64,000 nucleotides of DNA from Peptostreptococcus russellii (lineage in GTDB: Bacteria > Bacillota > Clostridia > Peptostreptococcales > Peptostreptococcaceae). The notes beneath the pieces were generated by a model that was not told where the DNA came from, did no database searches, and saw only the letters and a list, made by a program, of their open reading frames with translations. The position numbers and the translations under genes were made by a program. The stretch covers positions 248,001 through 312,000 of the forward strand of contig NZ_JYGE01000003.1 of NCBI RefSeq assembly GCF_003012055.1, in the 5' to 3' direction. Below are positions 34,608 through 44,011 of the stretch, one piece after another (position 1 is the stretch's first letter; each line of letters opens with the position of its first letter).

Positions 34608-34816
34608 TTATTATAAATATGAATGATTAGAATGCTTTATAATTTGGTATATATACAATGTAGGCAGAATATTCATAAAAAGGTGTTTTTTGAATATTGC
34701 TTGATTTTATTAGAAATTATAAAATATTTAGAGTTTATTGCTTGTTTGTATTGATAATATAAAAAGGCTTACATATGATAAATATAAAAGTTTTTATTTT
34801 AATTAAGGAGGATCTC

Positions 34817-36961
34817 ATGGGAGAAAACAAAATTTTTGGTGTTTTACAAAGGGTTGGTAGATCATTTATGCTTCCGATAGCAATTCTACCAGTTGCAGGT
34901 CTGTTCTTGGGTATTGGTGGATCATTTACTAATACTACAATGTTAGAGGCCTATGGATTAATGGGCGTATTAGGACCTGGAACATTTGCAAATTCAATAC
35001 TGACTGTAATGAAAAGTGCAGGTGATATAGTATTTGCGAATCTACCTATATTATTTGCAATGGGAGTTGCAATAGGTATGGCTAAGGCAGAAAAGGCTGT
35101 TGCAGCTTTATCTGGTGCAGTGGCATTCTTTATTATGCACGCCTCAATAGGTGCGATGATTGAAGTAAATGGCGGTGTTGAAAAGATGATGGAAGGTTCT
35201 ACTGCATTGACAGTAGGTATCAATTCATTACAAATGGGTGTGTTCGGTGGTATTATAGTAGGTTTAGGAGTTGCAGCCTTACATAATAGATTTTATAAAC
35301 AAGAATTACCACAGGCATTATCATTTTTCGCTGGTACTAGATTTGTTCCAATAATATCTGCAGTAGTATTTTTAATTGTTGGAGTATTGATGTTTTATAT
35401 TTGGCCAACGGTTCAATTTGGAATAAATGCAGTAGGTAATGTGGTTAGAGTGTCAGGTTACTTTGGAACGTGGGTATATGGATTCATGGAAAGAATATTG
35501 ATTCCATTTGGACTTCATCATGTATTCTATCTACCATTTTGGCAAACATCTGTAGGTGGTACTATGATGGTTGCAGGTAAGATGGTAGAAGGTGCACAGA
35601 ATATATTCTTTGCTCAGCTTGCCGACCCAAATACAACAGTATTTAGTGTTGAAGCTACAAGATTTATGTCAGGTAAGTTCCCACTTATGATATTTGGTTT
35701 ACCAGGAGCAGCTTTAGCAATGTATAAAACTGCCAAGCCTGAAAAGAGAAAAGTTGTAGGTGGACTACTATTTTCAGCAGCACTTACATCTATGCTTACA
35801 GGTATTACTGAACCAATAGAATTTACATTCTTATTCGTAGCTCCATTTTTATACTTAATTCACTGTATACTAGCAGGGCTATCTTATATGTTGATGCATA
35901 TACTTCAGGTAGGTGTAGGTATGACTTTCTCAGGTGGATTAATAGATATGACTTTATTTGGTATTTTACAAGGGGATGCAAAGACTCATTGGCTTAGAAT
36001 TGTGATGGTTGGTATTGCATATTTTGCAGTCTATTATTTCTTATTTAGTTTCTTGATTAAGAAGTTTGATTTAAAGACACCAGGTAGAGATGACAGTGCT
36101 AATGAAGAAGTGAAACTTTATACTAAGGCAGATGTAAATGCTAAAAAGGGTAAGGGTGGATCTAAAGAATCAGAGGCAGTTATAGATGAACTTTCAATGG
36201 CAATCGTTCATGGTTTAGGTGGAAAGTCAAATATAGAAGATGTTGACTGTTGTGCAACAAGATTAAGATGTACTGTGGCAGATTCTGCTAAGGTAAAAGA
36301 TGATATTTTAAAGGCTACTGGTGCTGCTGGTGTAGTAAAAAGCGGTGGAGGAGTACAAGTTATATATGGACCTAGAGTATCTGTTATCAAGTCAAACTTG
36401 GAAGAATATATAGAGGCATCTAGTGTTGACGATGCATACCTTGATTATCAAAAGGAAGAAAAAAATATAGAATCAACAGATGAAACTAAGAAGGTAGATT
36501 TATCTAATAGTGATATAAAAATAGTTTCTCCTGCTAAGGGAGAACTTTTGGACATATCAAAGGTTGATGATGAAGTATTTTCACAGAAATTAATGGGAGA
36601 AGGCTTTGCAGTGAAGTCAGTTGATGGAGATATATTTGCCCCAGTTGCAGGTGAAGTTGGAATGATATTCCCAACTAAGCATGCGATTATAATTGCTACA
36701 GATGATGGACTAGAAGTTTTGGTACATATGGGTATAGATACAGTTAAATTAGAGGGAGAAGGATTTGATATAGCTGTAAATGTAGGTGATAAGGTAGAGC
36801 TTGGAGACAAATTGGCTCATATGGATAATGAGTTTATAAAGTCAAAAGGATATGATACAATAACACCTGTTATATTTACAAACTTAGAGTCTGGAAAGAA
36901 AGTAGAAGTTGAAGAAGGAAAAATTGCTGCAAAAGAAGAAGGCAGAATTGCAGTTAAATAA
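34817..36961 (+). CDS. ptsG: PTS glucose-type transporter, EIICBA fusion
   Basis: A 714-residue membrane permease that imports and phosphorylates a hexose, most likely glucose. EIIC covers about residues 1-415 (opening MGENKIFGVLQRVGRSFMLP; GITEPIEFTFLF motif). EIIB (about 458-535) has its phosphorylated Cys479 in CCATRLR. EIIA (about 568-708) has active His637 in VHMGIDTVKLEG. The C-B-A order is that of PtsG. The open frame reaches back to 34775, but AAGGAGG lies before the ATG at 34817. Expression should depend on the LicT-like protein just upstream. N-acetylglucosamine or maltose specificity is less likely but not excluded. Confidence 0.95.
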   Translation: MGENKIFGVLQRVGRSFMLPIAILPVAGLFLGIGGSFTNTTMLEAYGLMGVLGPGTFANSILTVMKSAGDIVFANLPILFAMGVAIGMAKAEKAVAALSGAVAFFIMHASIGAMIEVNGGVEKMMEGSTALTVGINSLQMGVFGGIIVGLGVAALHNRFYKQELPQALSFFAGTRFVPIISAVVFLIVGVLMFYIWPTVQFGINAVGNVVRVSGYFGTWVYGFMERILIPFGLHHVFYLPFWQTSVGGTMMVAGKMVEGAQNIFFAQLADPNTTVFSVEATRFMSGKFPLMIFGLPGAALAMYKTAKPEKRKVVGGLLFSAALTSMLTGITEPIEFTFLFVAPFLYLIHCILAGLSYMLMHILQVGVGMTFSGGLIDMTLFGILQGDAKTHWLRIVMVGIAYFAVYYFLFSFLIKKFDLKTPGRDDSANEEVKLYTKADVNAKKGKGGSKESEAVIDELSMAIVHGLGGKSNIEDVDCCATRLRCTVADSAKVKDDILKATGAAGVVKSGGGVQVIYGPRVSVIKSNLEEYIEASSVDDAYLDYQKEEKNIESTDETKKVDLSNSDIKIVSPAKGELLDISKVDDEVFSQKLMGEGFAVKSVDGDIFAPVAGEVGMIFPTKHAIIIATDDGLEVLVHMGIDTVKLEGEGFDIAVNVGDKVELGDKLAHMDNEFIKSKGYDTITPVIFTNLESGKKVEVEEGKIAAKEEGRIAVK

Positions 36962-36994
36962 AAAGTAAAGAATTAAGATTAATTAAAAAAACCC

Positions 36995-37027
36995 AAAAGA
37001 GACACTTAAATTTAAGTGTCTCTTTTT
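36995..37027. terminator. Bidirectional terminator between the PTS gene and maf
   Basis: A perfect palindrome with 16-nt arms (36995-37010 and 37011-37026), A-rich on one side and T-rich on the other, serving the PTS gene on + and probably maf on -. Confidence 0.88.
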
Positions 37028-37115
37028 ATGTTAATTTACTCATTTATCTATAAATACAAAAATAAATCTAGAAAGTATACTTTAGATAGTATGCTATGAA
37101 TATTAAAAGTATAAC

Positions 37116-37718
37116 TTAAATATAAGGAAGAAGCTTTCTGTATAGTCTTGAAATTGGTAGACCCATAACAGTGTAATAATCGCCCTTGATTTCCTTAATT
37201 AAAAGAGATCCCATATCCTGAATTCCATATGCTCCAGCCTTATCCATTGGAGAAGCTGTTTTTATATACTCTCTTATTATATTTTCCATATCTTCATCAT
37301 ATTTAAAGAATTCAACCTCTGTGTAGTTTGTAAATGTAAATTCTTCTTCACCATTTATAAACAGACTCACAGCAGTATAGACTCTATGAACTTTTCCACA
37401 CAATTGTAACAATGTTTGATAAGCATCTGATTCATTTAAAGGTTTGCCTAGTATTTTAAGGTCGCTGGCAACTACTGTATCAGATCCTATAACAATATGA
37501 TTAGGATTCCTTAATGAAACTATTTTAGCCTTGTTATATGCCAAAGAGGCTGTTAAACTATCTGCTTGAGCATATATATTATCGTCTTTTTTTTCTTTTA
37601 AAATTTTTTTCTCTATTTCTTTTTCATCTATATCAGAAACAAGAGTTTCAAATGAAATATTACACATTTCTAGAAGCTCTTTTCTTCTAGGTGATTTACT
37701 TGCAAGTATTATATTCAT
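37116..37718 (-). CDS. maf: Maf-family nucleotide pyrophosphatase
   Basis: A 200-residue house-cleaning enzyme that hydrolyses non-canonical or canonical nucleoside triphosphates (dTTP, UTP, modified bases) and can affect septation when overproduced. The signature SKSPRRKELL is at residues 6-15, with GSDTVV and LGKPLNE, and DKAGAYGIQD near residue 158. AAGGAA lies before the ATG on the minus strand. In many bacteria maf neighbours mreBCD; here it stands alone. Confidence 0.95.
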   Translation of the reverse strand: MNIILASKSPRRKELLEMCNISFETLVSDIDEKEIEKKILKEKKDDNIYAQADSLTASLAYNKAKIVSLRNPNHIVIGSDTVVASDLKILGKPLNESDAYQTLLQLCGKVHRVYTAVSLFINGEEEFTFTNYTEVEFFKYDEDMENIIREYIKTASPMDKAGAYGIQDMGSLLIKEIKGDYYTVMGLPISRLYRKLLPYI

Positions 37719-38206
37719 TTATATTTCCTTTCTTAAAAAATTATAATTATTATCTCTTTAAGTAATATCTTAATATATTTCACAAAAAAAATAAAGTTAA
37801 TAGTTGGTAGACCCTTATAGAATGAGTAAAACAGTGAGTAGATAGGAGCAATAAAATTATAAATTGCTATTTTAGAAACTGTCTTATATATGGATTTGAA
37901 TTGTACTTTATAAGAACATCTGAAGTTTGCTAGAAAGAGGCTATAAAGCAAGTGATACAAGGCTTTAAGAGAAAAAAAGTCCTGTATATTTTACCTAAAA
38001 TAAATATTTTTATGGTATAATAATTAATATATAATGTAACTTTATACTAAAAAATAATGAATTAGGCTTAGATATATATACTAAGTGAATTATTTTAAAT
38101 TTATCATTTAGCATTAATTTTTATATAAAAGGTATATATATGCTTATATAGTTTGTTGCTAAATCGATTAGTTAAACTTATTTGAGTAAAGGCTAAGGGA
38201 GGTTTT
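37719..38206. other. 488-bp non-coding stretch
   Basis: AT-rich DNA between divergent genes. A TATAAT at 38016-38021 may serve the downstream + gene. Short reading frames exist but lack ribosome binding sites and coding character. No RNA gene is recognised. Confidence 0.4.
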
Positions 38207-39295
38207 ATGGAACAGTTACTAAACAGAGAAGTGATAGAATTTGTAATGTATTTTTTTATATATGCATTTTTGGGGTGGACTGTGGAAGTTTCCTATCACG
38301 CCCTTAAGTGTGGTAAATTTATAAACAGAGGTATGTTAGCTGGGGCAGTATGTCCGATTTATGGATTTGGAGCAGTAATTATTGTTTATTTTTTAGAGCC
38401 AGTAAAAGATAATTTACTTTTATTATTTATTGGGTCCGCAGTTTTGTGTAGTGTTTTGGAATATTTTGCAGGCCTTATTTTAGATAAATTATTTAATAAA
38501 AGGTGGTGGGACTATTCAGATGTTCCCTTCAACTTAGGAGGCTATGTAAGTTTGCAGTTTAGCGTTTATTGGGGTATAGGAGGAATTATACTTATAAGGG
38601 ACATTCAAGAGCTTATAGAAGCATTTGTATCTTTGTTCAGTACAGATATTTTATTTTTATTTACAATTATATTTGCTATTACAATGTTTATAGATGCACT
38701 TGCAACTGTTTTATCAATCAATAAGTTTAATAGAAAGCTAGAGCTTTTGAGTGAGATACAAGGTCAGATACATAGGGTAAGTGATGTGATTGGTGAAAAT
38801 GTAAGTGAAGGAACTCTTGAAATAGTGGATAGAGGTCAGCCAATAATTGATAATATAGAAACTAAGACGTCTGATATGAAGGAAAAAACAAGTCAAGTAA
38901 AGGAAGACTTTGTTGGAAGAAAAGAAAAGTTACTATATGATATGCAAGAGTACTCTAATGAAAAGAAAAAAGAAAAGGAAGAAAGCAAGAAAAACAGAGA
39001 AGTTACAAGGGAAAAATTCAAAAAAGACTTATCGAGCAGAATTTATAATAGAGAGATAAAAATCGAGAAATTTACAATAGATAAAATGAATAAACTATAT
39101 CGCAATATCTATGGTGAAGATGGATTTGCAGATGATAAAAAATATACTGCTTCTGAGCTTAGGGATAAAAAGAGAAAAATACACAACAGTCTAAAGCATA
39201 GTGAAAGAAGGCTTTTAAAGGCATTCCCTAATCAAAAAGAACATAAGCGTGAAGAAGAATTTAATGAAATAAAAGAAAAATTAAAGAATGACTAG
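38207..39295 (+). CDS. CmpB-type putative ABC transporter permease (PF06541)
   Basis: A 362-residue membrane protein. Residues 1-175 carry about five helices with the family pattern FFIYAFLGWTVEVSYHALKCGKFINRG, then GRxxPIYG-like CPIYGFGA, and RWWDYSD with NLGGYV. The family is annotated as an ABC-transporter-like permease, but no ATPase is adjacent and transport is unproven. The second half (180-362) is a long charged, probably coiled-coil cytoplasmic tail rich in K/E, larger than in many family members. GGGAGG precedes the ATG. Confidence 0.85.
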   Translation: MEQLLNREVIEFVMYFFIYAFLGWTVEVSYHALKCGKFINRGMLAGAVCPIYGFGAVIIVYFLEPVKDNLLLLFIGSAVLCSVLEYFAGLILDKLFNKRWWDYSDVPFNLGGYVSLQFSVYWGIGGIILIRDIQELIEAFVSLFSTDILFLFTIIFAITMFIDALATVLSINKFNRKLELLSEIQGQIHRVSDVIGENVSEGTLEIVDRGQPIIDNIETKTSDMKEKTSQVKEDFVGRKEKLLYDMQEYSNEKKKEKEESKKNREVTREKFKKDLSSRIYNREIKIEKFTIDKMNKLYRNIYGEDGFADDKKYTASELRDKKRKIHNSLKHSERRLLKAFPNQKEHKREEEFNEIKEKLKND

Positions 39296-39521
39296 ATAAA
39301 CTTTAGAACTAGAAATCTTGCAAATATTTTAATTATAATATATTATAGGTAATGTATATTTGTATATTTATGGTATTTTTAATCCTGCTTTTGAATAGAA
39401 AAGAAAAGTTGAAAATATATAGAGCAGTTTTTTAAAAACAATTGATTATATAGATATATTGATTATAAAATTAAAAGAAGACAATTTGTCTAATGAATAA
39501 TAAAAAGAGGTGGACATTAAA

Positions 39522-40739
39522 ATGGAAAATAAGAAGATACAGCCGATATTATGCGGGGGTGATTTGAACTGCTATAGTGTTGCTAGAGCCTTTCACGAAG
39601 AGTATGGGGTCACTTCAATAGCTTTCGGAAGGTACTATCTAGGAGCTACTAACCACAGTAAGTTTATTGATTTTAGGGAAACTCCAGAGATTACAGATGA
39701 GTCAAAATTTGTTAGGATATTACTTGATGAAGCTGACAAGCACGGTGATGATGAAGTATTGATTCTTATGGGATGTACAGATGAATATGCAGAGTTAATT
39801 ATAGATCATAGGGAGGAGCTAAAAGATAAGTTTATAGTTCCTTATATAGATTCTGATCTGAAAAACAAACTAGTAGAAAAAGAATCTTTCTATGACGTTT
39901 GCGAAAAATATGGTTTGGATTATCCAAAGACATATATATATAATAAAGGTGACAAGACAAGAGAGTTTGACTTTAAGTATCCAGTTATTATAAAGGCATC
40001 TGATAGTATATCTTTCTTCCAGAATCCTTTTGAAGGTATGAATAAGGCTTATATAGCACATTCTGAAGAAGAATTTGGAAATATTATGGATGAAATATAT
40101 TCACATGGCTATGAAAAAAGTATGATTGTACAAGATCTTATTCCAGGGGAAGATGATCATATGAGAGTGCTGACTTGTTATTCAGACAGATTTGGAAAAG
40201 TAAAGATGATGTGTCTAGGTCACGTACTTTTGGAAGAACATACACCAAAGGGAATAGGAAATCATGCAGCTATAATAACGGAGTATGATAAGGAATTGAT
40301 GGAAAAATATAAAAAATTCCTAGAAGATATAGGTTATGTAGGATTTTCAAATTTTGATATGAAGTATGATGATAGAGATAATAAATATAAAGTATTTGAA
40401 ATAAACTTAAGACAGGGAAGAAGCAACTACTATGTAACATCATCAGGAAATAATGTTGCAAAGTATGTAGTAGAAGATAGAGTATATGAGAAGGATATGG
40501 ATCTTAAGATACAAAAGGATGAATTTTACTGGCATGTAATTCCAAATGCAGTAGTTTATAATTATGTTTCAGATAAAAAGCTTGTAAATAAATGTAAGAA
40601 ACTAGTGTCAAGTGGAAAAAGTGCACATTCATATGAATATGATTATGACTTAAAGGGTAACTTTAAGAGAAGCCTTTATATCAAATTGTATGGAATAAAT
40701 CAAAGAAAGAAATTCAAAAAATATTGTGGCAAGAAATAA
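39522..40739 (+). CDS. ATP-grasp carboxylate-amine ligase, probable D-aspartate ligase
   Basis: A 405-residue ATP-grasp ligase. It resembles D-aspartate ligases (Asl type of Enterococcus and lactic acid bacteria) that attach D-Asp to the lysine side chain of the peptidoglycan precursor. Visible are the N-terminal ILCGGDLNCYSVARAFHEEY, GCTDEYAELI, ATP-grasp YPVIIKASDS, VQDLIPGEDDHMRVL and the metal-binding FEINLRQGRSNYYV. Context is strong: an aspartate racemase and murE follow within 30 bp each, supplying D-Asp and the lysine-bearing precursor. The GTG at 39510 lies in the AGAGG site, so the ATG at 39522 is preferred. Confidence 0.85.
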   Translation: MENKKIQPILCGGDLNCYSVARAFHEEYGVTSIAFGRYYLGATNHSKFIDFRETPEITDESKFVRILLDEADKHGDDEVLILMGCTDEYAELIIDHREELKDKFIVPYIDSDLKNKLVEKESFYDVCEKYGLDYPKTYIYNKGDKTREFDFKYPVIIKASDSISFFQNPFEGMNKAYIAHSEEEFGNIMDEIYSHGYEKSMIVQDLIPGEDDHMRVLTCYSDRFGKVKMMCLGHVLLEEHTPKGIGNHAAIITEYDKELMEKYKKFLEDIGYVGFSNFDMKYDDRDNKYKVFEINLRQGRSNYYVTSSGNNVAKYVVEDRVYEKDMDLKIQKDEFYWHVIPNAVVYNYVSDKKLVNKCKKLVSSGKSAHSYEYDYDLKGNFKRSLYIKLYGINQRKKFKKYCGKK

Positions 40740-40758
40740 GTAGTTTGGAGATAGTAAT

Positions 40759-41472
40759 ATGAAAAAAAATAAAACTGTAGGAGTACTAGGCGGATTAGGT
40801 CCAATGGCAACTGTTTATTTTTATGAGTTAGTAGTGGAAATGACTGAATCAGCTAAGGATCAAGATCACGTAGATATGATAGTGGTTAATAGAGCAAGCA
40901 CTCCAGATAGAACAGCATATATAGTGGGTGAATCAGAAGATTCTCCATTAGACTACATTGTAGAAGATGCCAAAAGATTAGAGTCTATAGGTGTTGACTT
41001 TCTAGTATTGACTTGTAACACAGCACATTATTTTCACGAAAAAATAAATAATAGTGTAGCAATACCACTTTTAAATATGATTGAAGAAACAGTTGACTAT
41101 GCAATAAAAGAGAATCATAAAAAAATAGGTATACTAGCTACTACTGGCAACATTAAGACAGGACTTTATCAGGATATGTGTGAGAAAAAAGGAGTAGATT
41201 ATCATGTTTTGGATGATGAAAATCAAGAAAAAATAATGAAAATAATCTATGAAGATGTTAAGGCTGGAAAAGATGCTGATATGGATATGTTTAATGAAGT
41301 TATCAGTGTATTAAAAGAAAATGACTGTGACTGTGCTATATTAGGATGTACAGAGCTATCACTTATAAAGAGAAATGAAGGCCTATCAGATGATTTTTTT
41401 GTAGATTCATCTGAGGTATTAGCTATGAACACAATAGTAAAATCAGGAAGAAAACTTAAAAAGAGAGTTTAA
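40759..41472 (+). CDS. Aspartate/glutamate racemase family, likely aspartate racemase
   Basis: A 237-residue cofactor-independent racemase that makes D-aspartate from L-aspartate. Both catalytic cysteines are present: LTCNTAHYF (near residue 84) and LGCTELSL (near residue 197), plus the N-terminal [16 protein letters not shown] and the NRASTPDRT segment that favour aspartate over glutamate. It sits 19 bp after the D-aspartate-ligase-like gene and 11 bp before murE, so all three are probably one operon. Confidence 0.92.
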   Translation: MKKNKTVGVLGGLGPMATVYFYELVVEMTESAKDQDHVDMIVVNRASTPDRTAYIVGESEDSPLDYIVEDAKRLESIGVDFLVLTCNTAHYFHEKINNSVAIPLLNMIEETVDYAIKENHKKIGILATTGNIKTGLYQDMCEKKGVDYHVLDDENQEKIMKIIYEDVKAGKDADMDMFNEVISVLKENDCDCAILGCTELSLIKRNEGLSDDFFVDSSEVLAMNTIVKSGRKLKKRV

Positions 41473-41483
41473 GAGGTGTAGAT

Positions 41484-42977
41484 ATGAAACTCAGTAACAT
41501 ATTGGAAGGGATTGAATATATATCTAGTATAAATCCCTCTGAAACAGATAATATAGATATTGAAGATATAGTATATGACTCAAGACTAGCAAAAGAAAAC
41601 TATATTTTTATAGCCATAAAGGGCGAAACTATGGATGGGCATGATTTTATAAAAAATGCTTATGATAATGGATGTAGAGTGTTTGTTGTAACAGAAAATA
41701 TAGAATTACCAGAAGGAAGTATAAAAATTCTTTTAAAAGACACTAGATTAGCCTTGTCAAAGATGTCATCTAATTTCTTTGGTGATCCATCTAGCAAGCT
41801 TAAGGTGATTGGTGTTACTGGTACAAAGGGAAAGACTACGATTACAAATTATATAAGAACAGTTCTTTGTGAATCTGGATTAAATACAGGTGTAATAGGA
41901 ACAAATGGAGTATTCTATAATGATGTGAAATCAAAAACTGTAAACACAACTCCTGAAAGTTATGAAATTCATAAAACAATCAAGGAAATGCTTGATGCAG
42001 GAGTAGAATGCGTAGCTATGGAAGTTTCATCTAGTGGTTTAATGATGGACAGAGTTCACGATGTAAAATATGATATAGGTATATATACAAATCTATCACC
42101 AGATCATATAGGTCCAAAAGAACATCCTACATTTGAAGACTATAGATACTGTAAGAGTAAGTTGTTTTCACTTTGCAAGCATGGAATAATAAATATAGAT
42201 GATGAAAATGCTTGGTATATGATTGAAAATGCAAAATCAGACATAGCAACATTCTCTATACATAAGGAAAGTGATCTTCAAGCAGAAAATATAGATCTTA
42301 CAAGAGATGAAAAAGCTTTAGGAGTAAACTTTGACTATATAGAAGATGGATCTGAAAAAACAAATGCACATATATGTTCACCAGGTGAATTTAGTATATA
42401 CAATGCTTTGGCCGTTATTTCAGTTTGCAAATATCTTGATATAGATAAAGAAAAAATGCTAAAGTCATTATCAACTGCAAAAGTTGATGGAAGAGTAGAG
42501 GTATTGCCTGTATTACCATATGCAACAGTTGTAGTAGATTATGCTCATAATGGAATGAGTTTAGAAAATGTTCTTGAAACACTACATATGTACAAGCCTA
42601 ATAGAATGATTTGTCTATTTGGTTCAATAGGTGGTAGATGTGTAATCAGAAGAAAAGAGCTAGGTGATGTAGCAGCAAAACTAGCAGATATAACAGTTAT
42701 TACAACAGATAATCCAGACGATGAAGAACCAATGGACATAATAAACGATATAGCAAAATCTTTTGTTGACTCAGAGTGTGAAATATATAAAATAGCTGAT
42801 AGAGCAGAGGCTATTTATAAAGCTCTTAGCATAGCTGAAGAGGGAGATATGATTCTTATTACAGGAAAAGGTCATGAAAAGTATCAAATTATAAATGGTG
42901 AAAGAGTTTTCTATGATGAAAAGGGCGAAGTAATTAAAGCTGCTAAAAGAGTAAGAGAAGAAAAGGGACTAGAATAA
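41484..42977 (+). CDS. murE: UDP-MurNAc-tripeptide synthetase MurE, probably L-lysine-adding
   Basis: Adds the third residue to UDP-MurNAc-L-Ala-D-Glu. The P-loop GVTGTKGKTTITNY is near residues 112-125, followed by NTTPESYEIH and MEVSSSGL, then the C-terminal ligase domain with VVDYAHNGMSLENVL and GHEKYQ. The acceptor motif reads DNPDD, not the DNPR characteristic of diaminopimelate-adding enzymes, and the GTKGKTT P-loop resembles lysine-type enzymes. I therefore infer L-lysine, which fits the neighbouring D-aspartate bridge genes. It lies outside the dcw cluster found 10 kb downstream, which lacks murE. Confidence 0.93.
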   Translation: MKLSNILEGIEYISSINPSETDNIDIEDIVYDSRLAKENYIFIAIKGETMDGHDFIKNAYDNGCRVFVVTENIELPEGSIKILLKDTRLALSKMSSNFFGDPSSKLKVIGVTGTKGKTTITNYIRTVLCESGLNTGVIGTNGVFYNDVKSKTVNTTPESYEIHKTIKEMLDAGVECVAMEVSSSGLMMDRVHDVKYDIGIYTNLSPDHIGPKEHPTFEDYRYCKSKLFSLCKHGIINIDDENAWYMIENAKSDIATFSIHKESDLQAENIDLTRDEKALGVNFDYIEDGSEKTNAHICSPGEFSIYNALAVISVCKYLDIDKEKMLKSLSTAKVDGRVEVLPVLPYATVVVDYAHNGMSLENVLETLHMYKPNRMICLFGSIGGRCVIRRKELGDVAAKLADITVITTDNPDDEEPMDIINDIAKSFVDSECEIYKIADRAEAIYKALSIAEEGDMILITGKGHEKYQIINGERVFYDEKGEVIKAAKRVREEKGLE

Positions 42978-43035
42978 TATAAGTGTATAAATAAAACATT
43001 TAAATACTTATAAAAATTTGATAATTGATAAAAAT

Positions 43036-43085
43036 AAACAGGCTACTTTTAAATTTCAATAGTTAAAAGCAGCCTGTTTTTATTT
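43036..43085. terminator. Bidirectional terminator between murE and the DUF308 gene
   Basis: Arms 43036-43044/43071-43079 plus 43046-43052/43063-43069 with one mismatch, flanked by T-rich sequence on + and A-rich sequence on the other side. Confidence 0.85.
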
Positions 43086-43102
43086 ATAGATACATTTAAA
43101 AC

Positions 43103-43666
43103 TTATTTTAAGTTTCTAGATGTAAAATTAGTACTTTTATTAGAATCTTTTCTACCTGTTATGGCAAAGATAGTATATTCTATTCCGGATACTAAAAACG
43201 TAACCCCAAGTACGATTGCTAAGGATATACTTGCAACCCAAGGGTTTATTATAATACAAATACCACCGATAAGAAGAAGGACATTTGCTAAAATTCCAAG
43301 TATATATAGCCCAAAGTTGATTCTCTTTAGTAGATTTATAGAGAAGAAATTATTTACTGAATCGTAAATAAACCAGATGGCTAGTATATAGGCAAATACA
43401 TTATTTGCAAATATAGGTTTTAATATAAAAATAAATCCAATAATAGAAAGTAGTATTCCAAGAACTAGGAAAGTATTGGCTTTAAAAGCCATAAAATCTC
43501 TATTTTTGAAATATAAATAGATAAAGTGGATTCCCTTTAAAATTGCGGCTGATCCAATAATGTATCCGAGTACTGTAAAAGTAGCAGTTGGCTTTGTAAA
43601 AGTAAATACGGAACATATAATCAATAAAATTCCTAAAATTAATTCAATAGCACTTCTTTTATTCAT
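43103..43666 (-). CDS. DUF308 (HdeD-like) membrane protein
   Basis: A 187-residue integral membrane protein with six short helices covering nearly the whole chain. It matches the DUF308/HdeD family pattern of paired hairpins (ILGILLIICSVFTFTKP, then GILLSIIGFIFILKPIFA, then LLIGGICIIINPWVAS). In enterobacteria HdeD is an acid-stress membrane protein; function in Gram-positives is unknown. GGAGG precedes the ATG on the minus strand, and a minus-strand TATAAT lies at 43695-43700. Confidence 0.85.
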   Translation of the reverse strand: MNKRSAIELILGILLIICSVFTFTKPTATFTVLGYIIGSAAILKGIHFIYLYFKNRDFMAFKANTFLVLGILLSIIGFIFILKPIFANNVFAYILAIWFIYDSVNNFFSINLLKRINFGLYILGILANVLLLIGGICIIINPWVASISLAIVLGVTFLVSGIEYTIFAITGRKDSNKSTNFTSRNLK

Positions 43667-44011
43667 AATAAGACCTCCATGGTAAATTAATAATATTATA
43701 TCATAAAATTAAAAGAAATTGTAATGTAAGAGCTGATCATTTTAAATACTAATGATATAATATAAATATATTAAAGTATAAAGCTGATAATAATTTATAT
43801 GAAAAATATAAAAGATAGAATATAGTAAAAAATAAATAAAAATATTTATAAATTATAACAGAAAATATCATAAGAGAAATAAACTATATAATGAGAGTAT
43901 CTAATAGAAAAAATCTATGATTAGAATTTTCTTATTATAGCATTATTGTGGTATTATAGATATAATATATAAAAATATAGAGAGTTTATATTAAAAAAGA
44001 AAGGGAAAAGT
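43667..44011. other. Divergent 345-bp intergenic region
   Basis: Contains a minus-strand TATAAT (complement of 43695-43700) for the DUF308 gene and a plus-strand TATAAT at 43961-43966 for the rhodanese gene. The rest is AT-rich with no other feature I can support. Confidence 0.45.

Noticed and set aside
34775-34816. Longer N-terminus for the PTS transporter
   Set aside because: It would precede the AAGGAGG site; family proteins start at MGEN-type positions.
37148-37814. Shared 11-nt string (TTGGTAGACCC) inside maf and in the gap upstream of it
   Set aside because: Too short, and flanking bases do not align; not evidence of a duplication.
37733-37960. 75-codon minus-strand open frame upstream of maf
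   Set aside because: No ribosome binding site, low-complexity aromatic composition, no recognisable fold; likely chance in AT-rich DNA.
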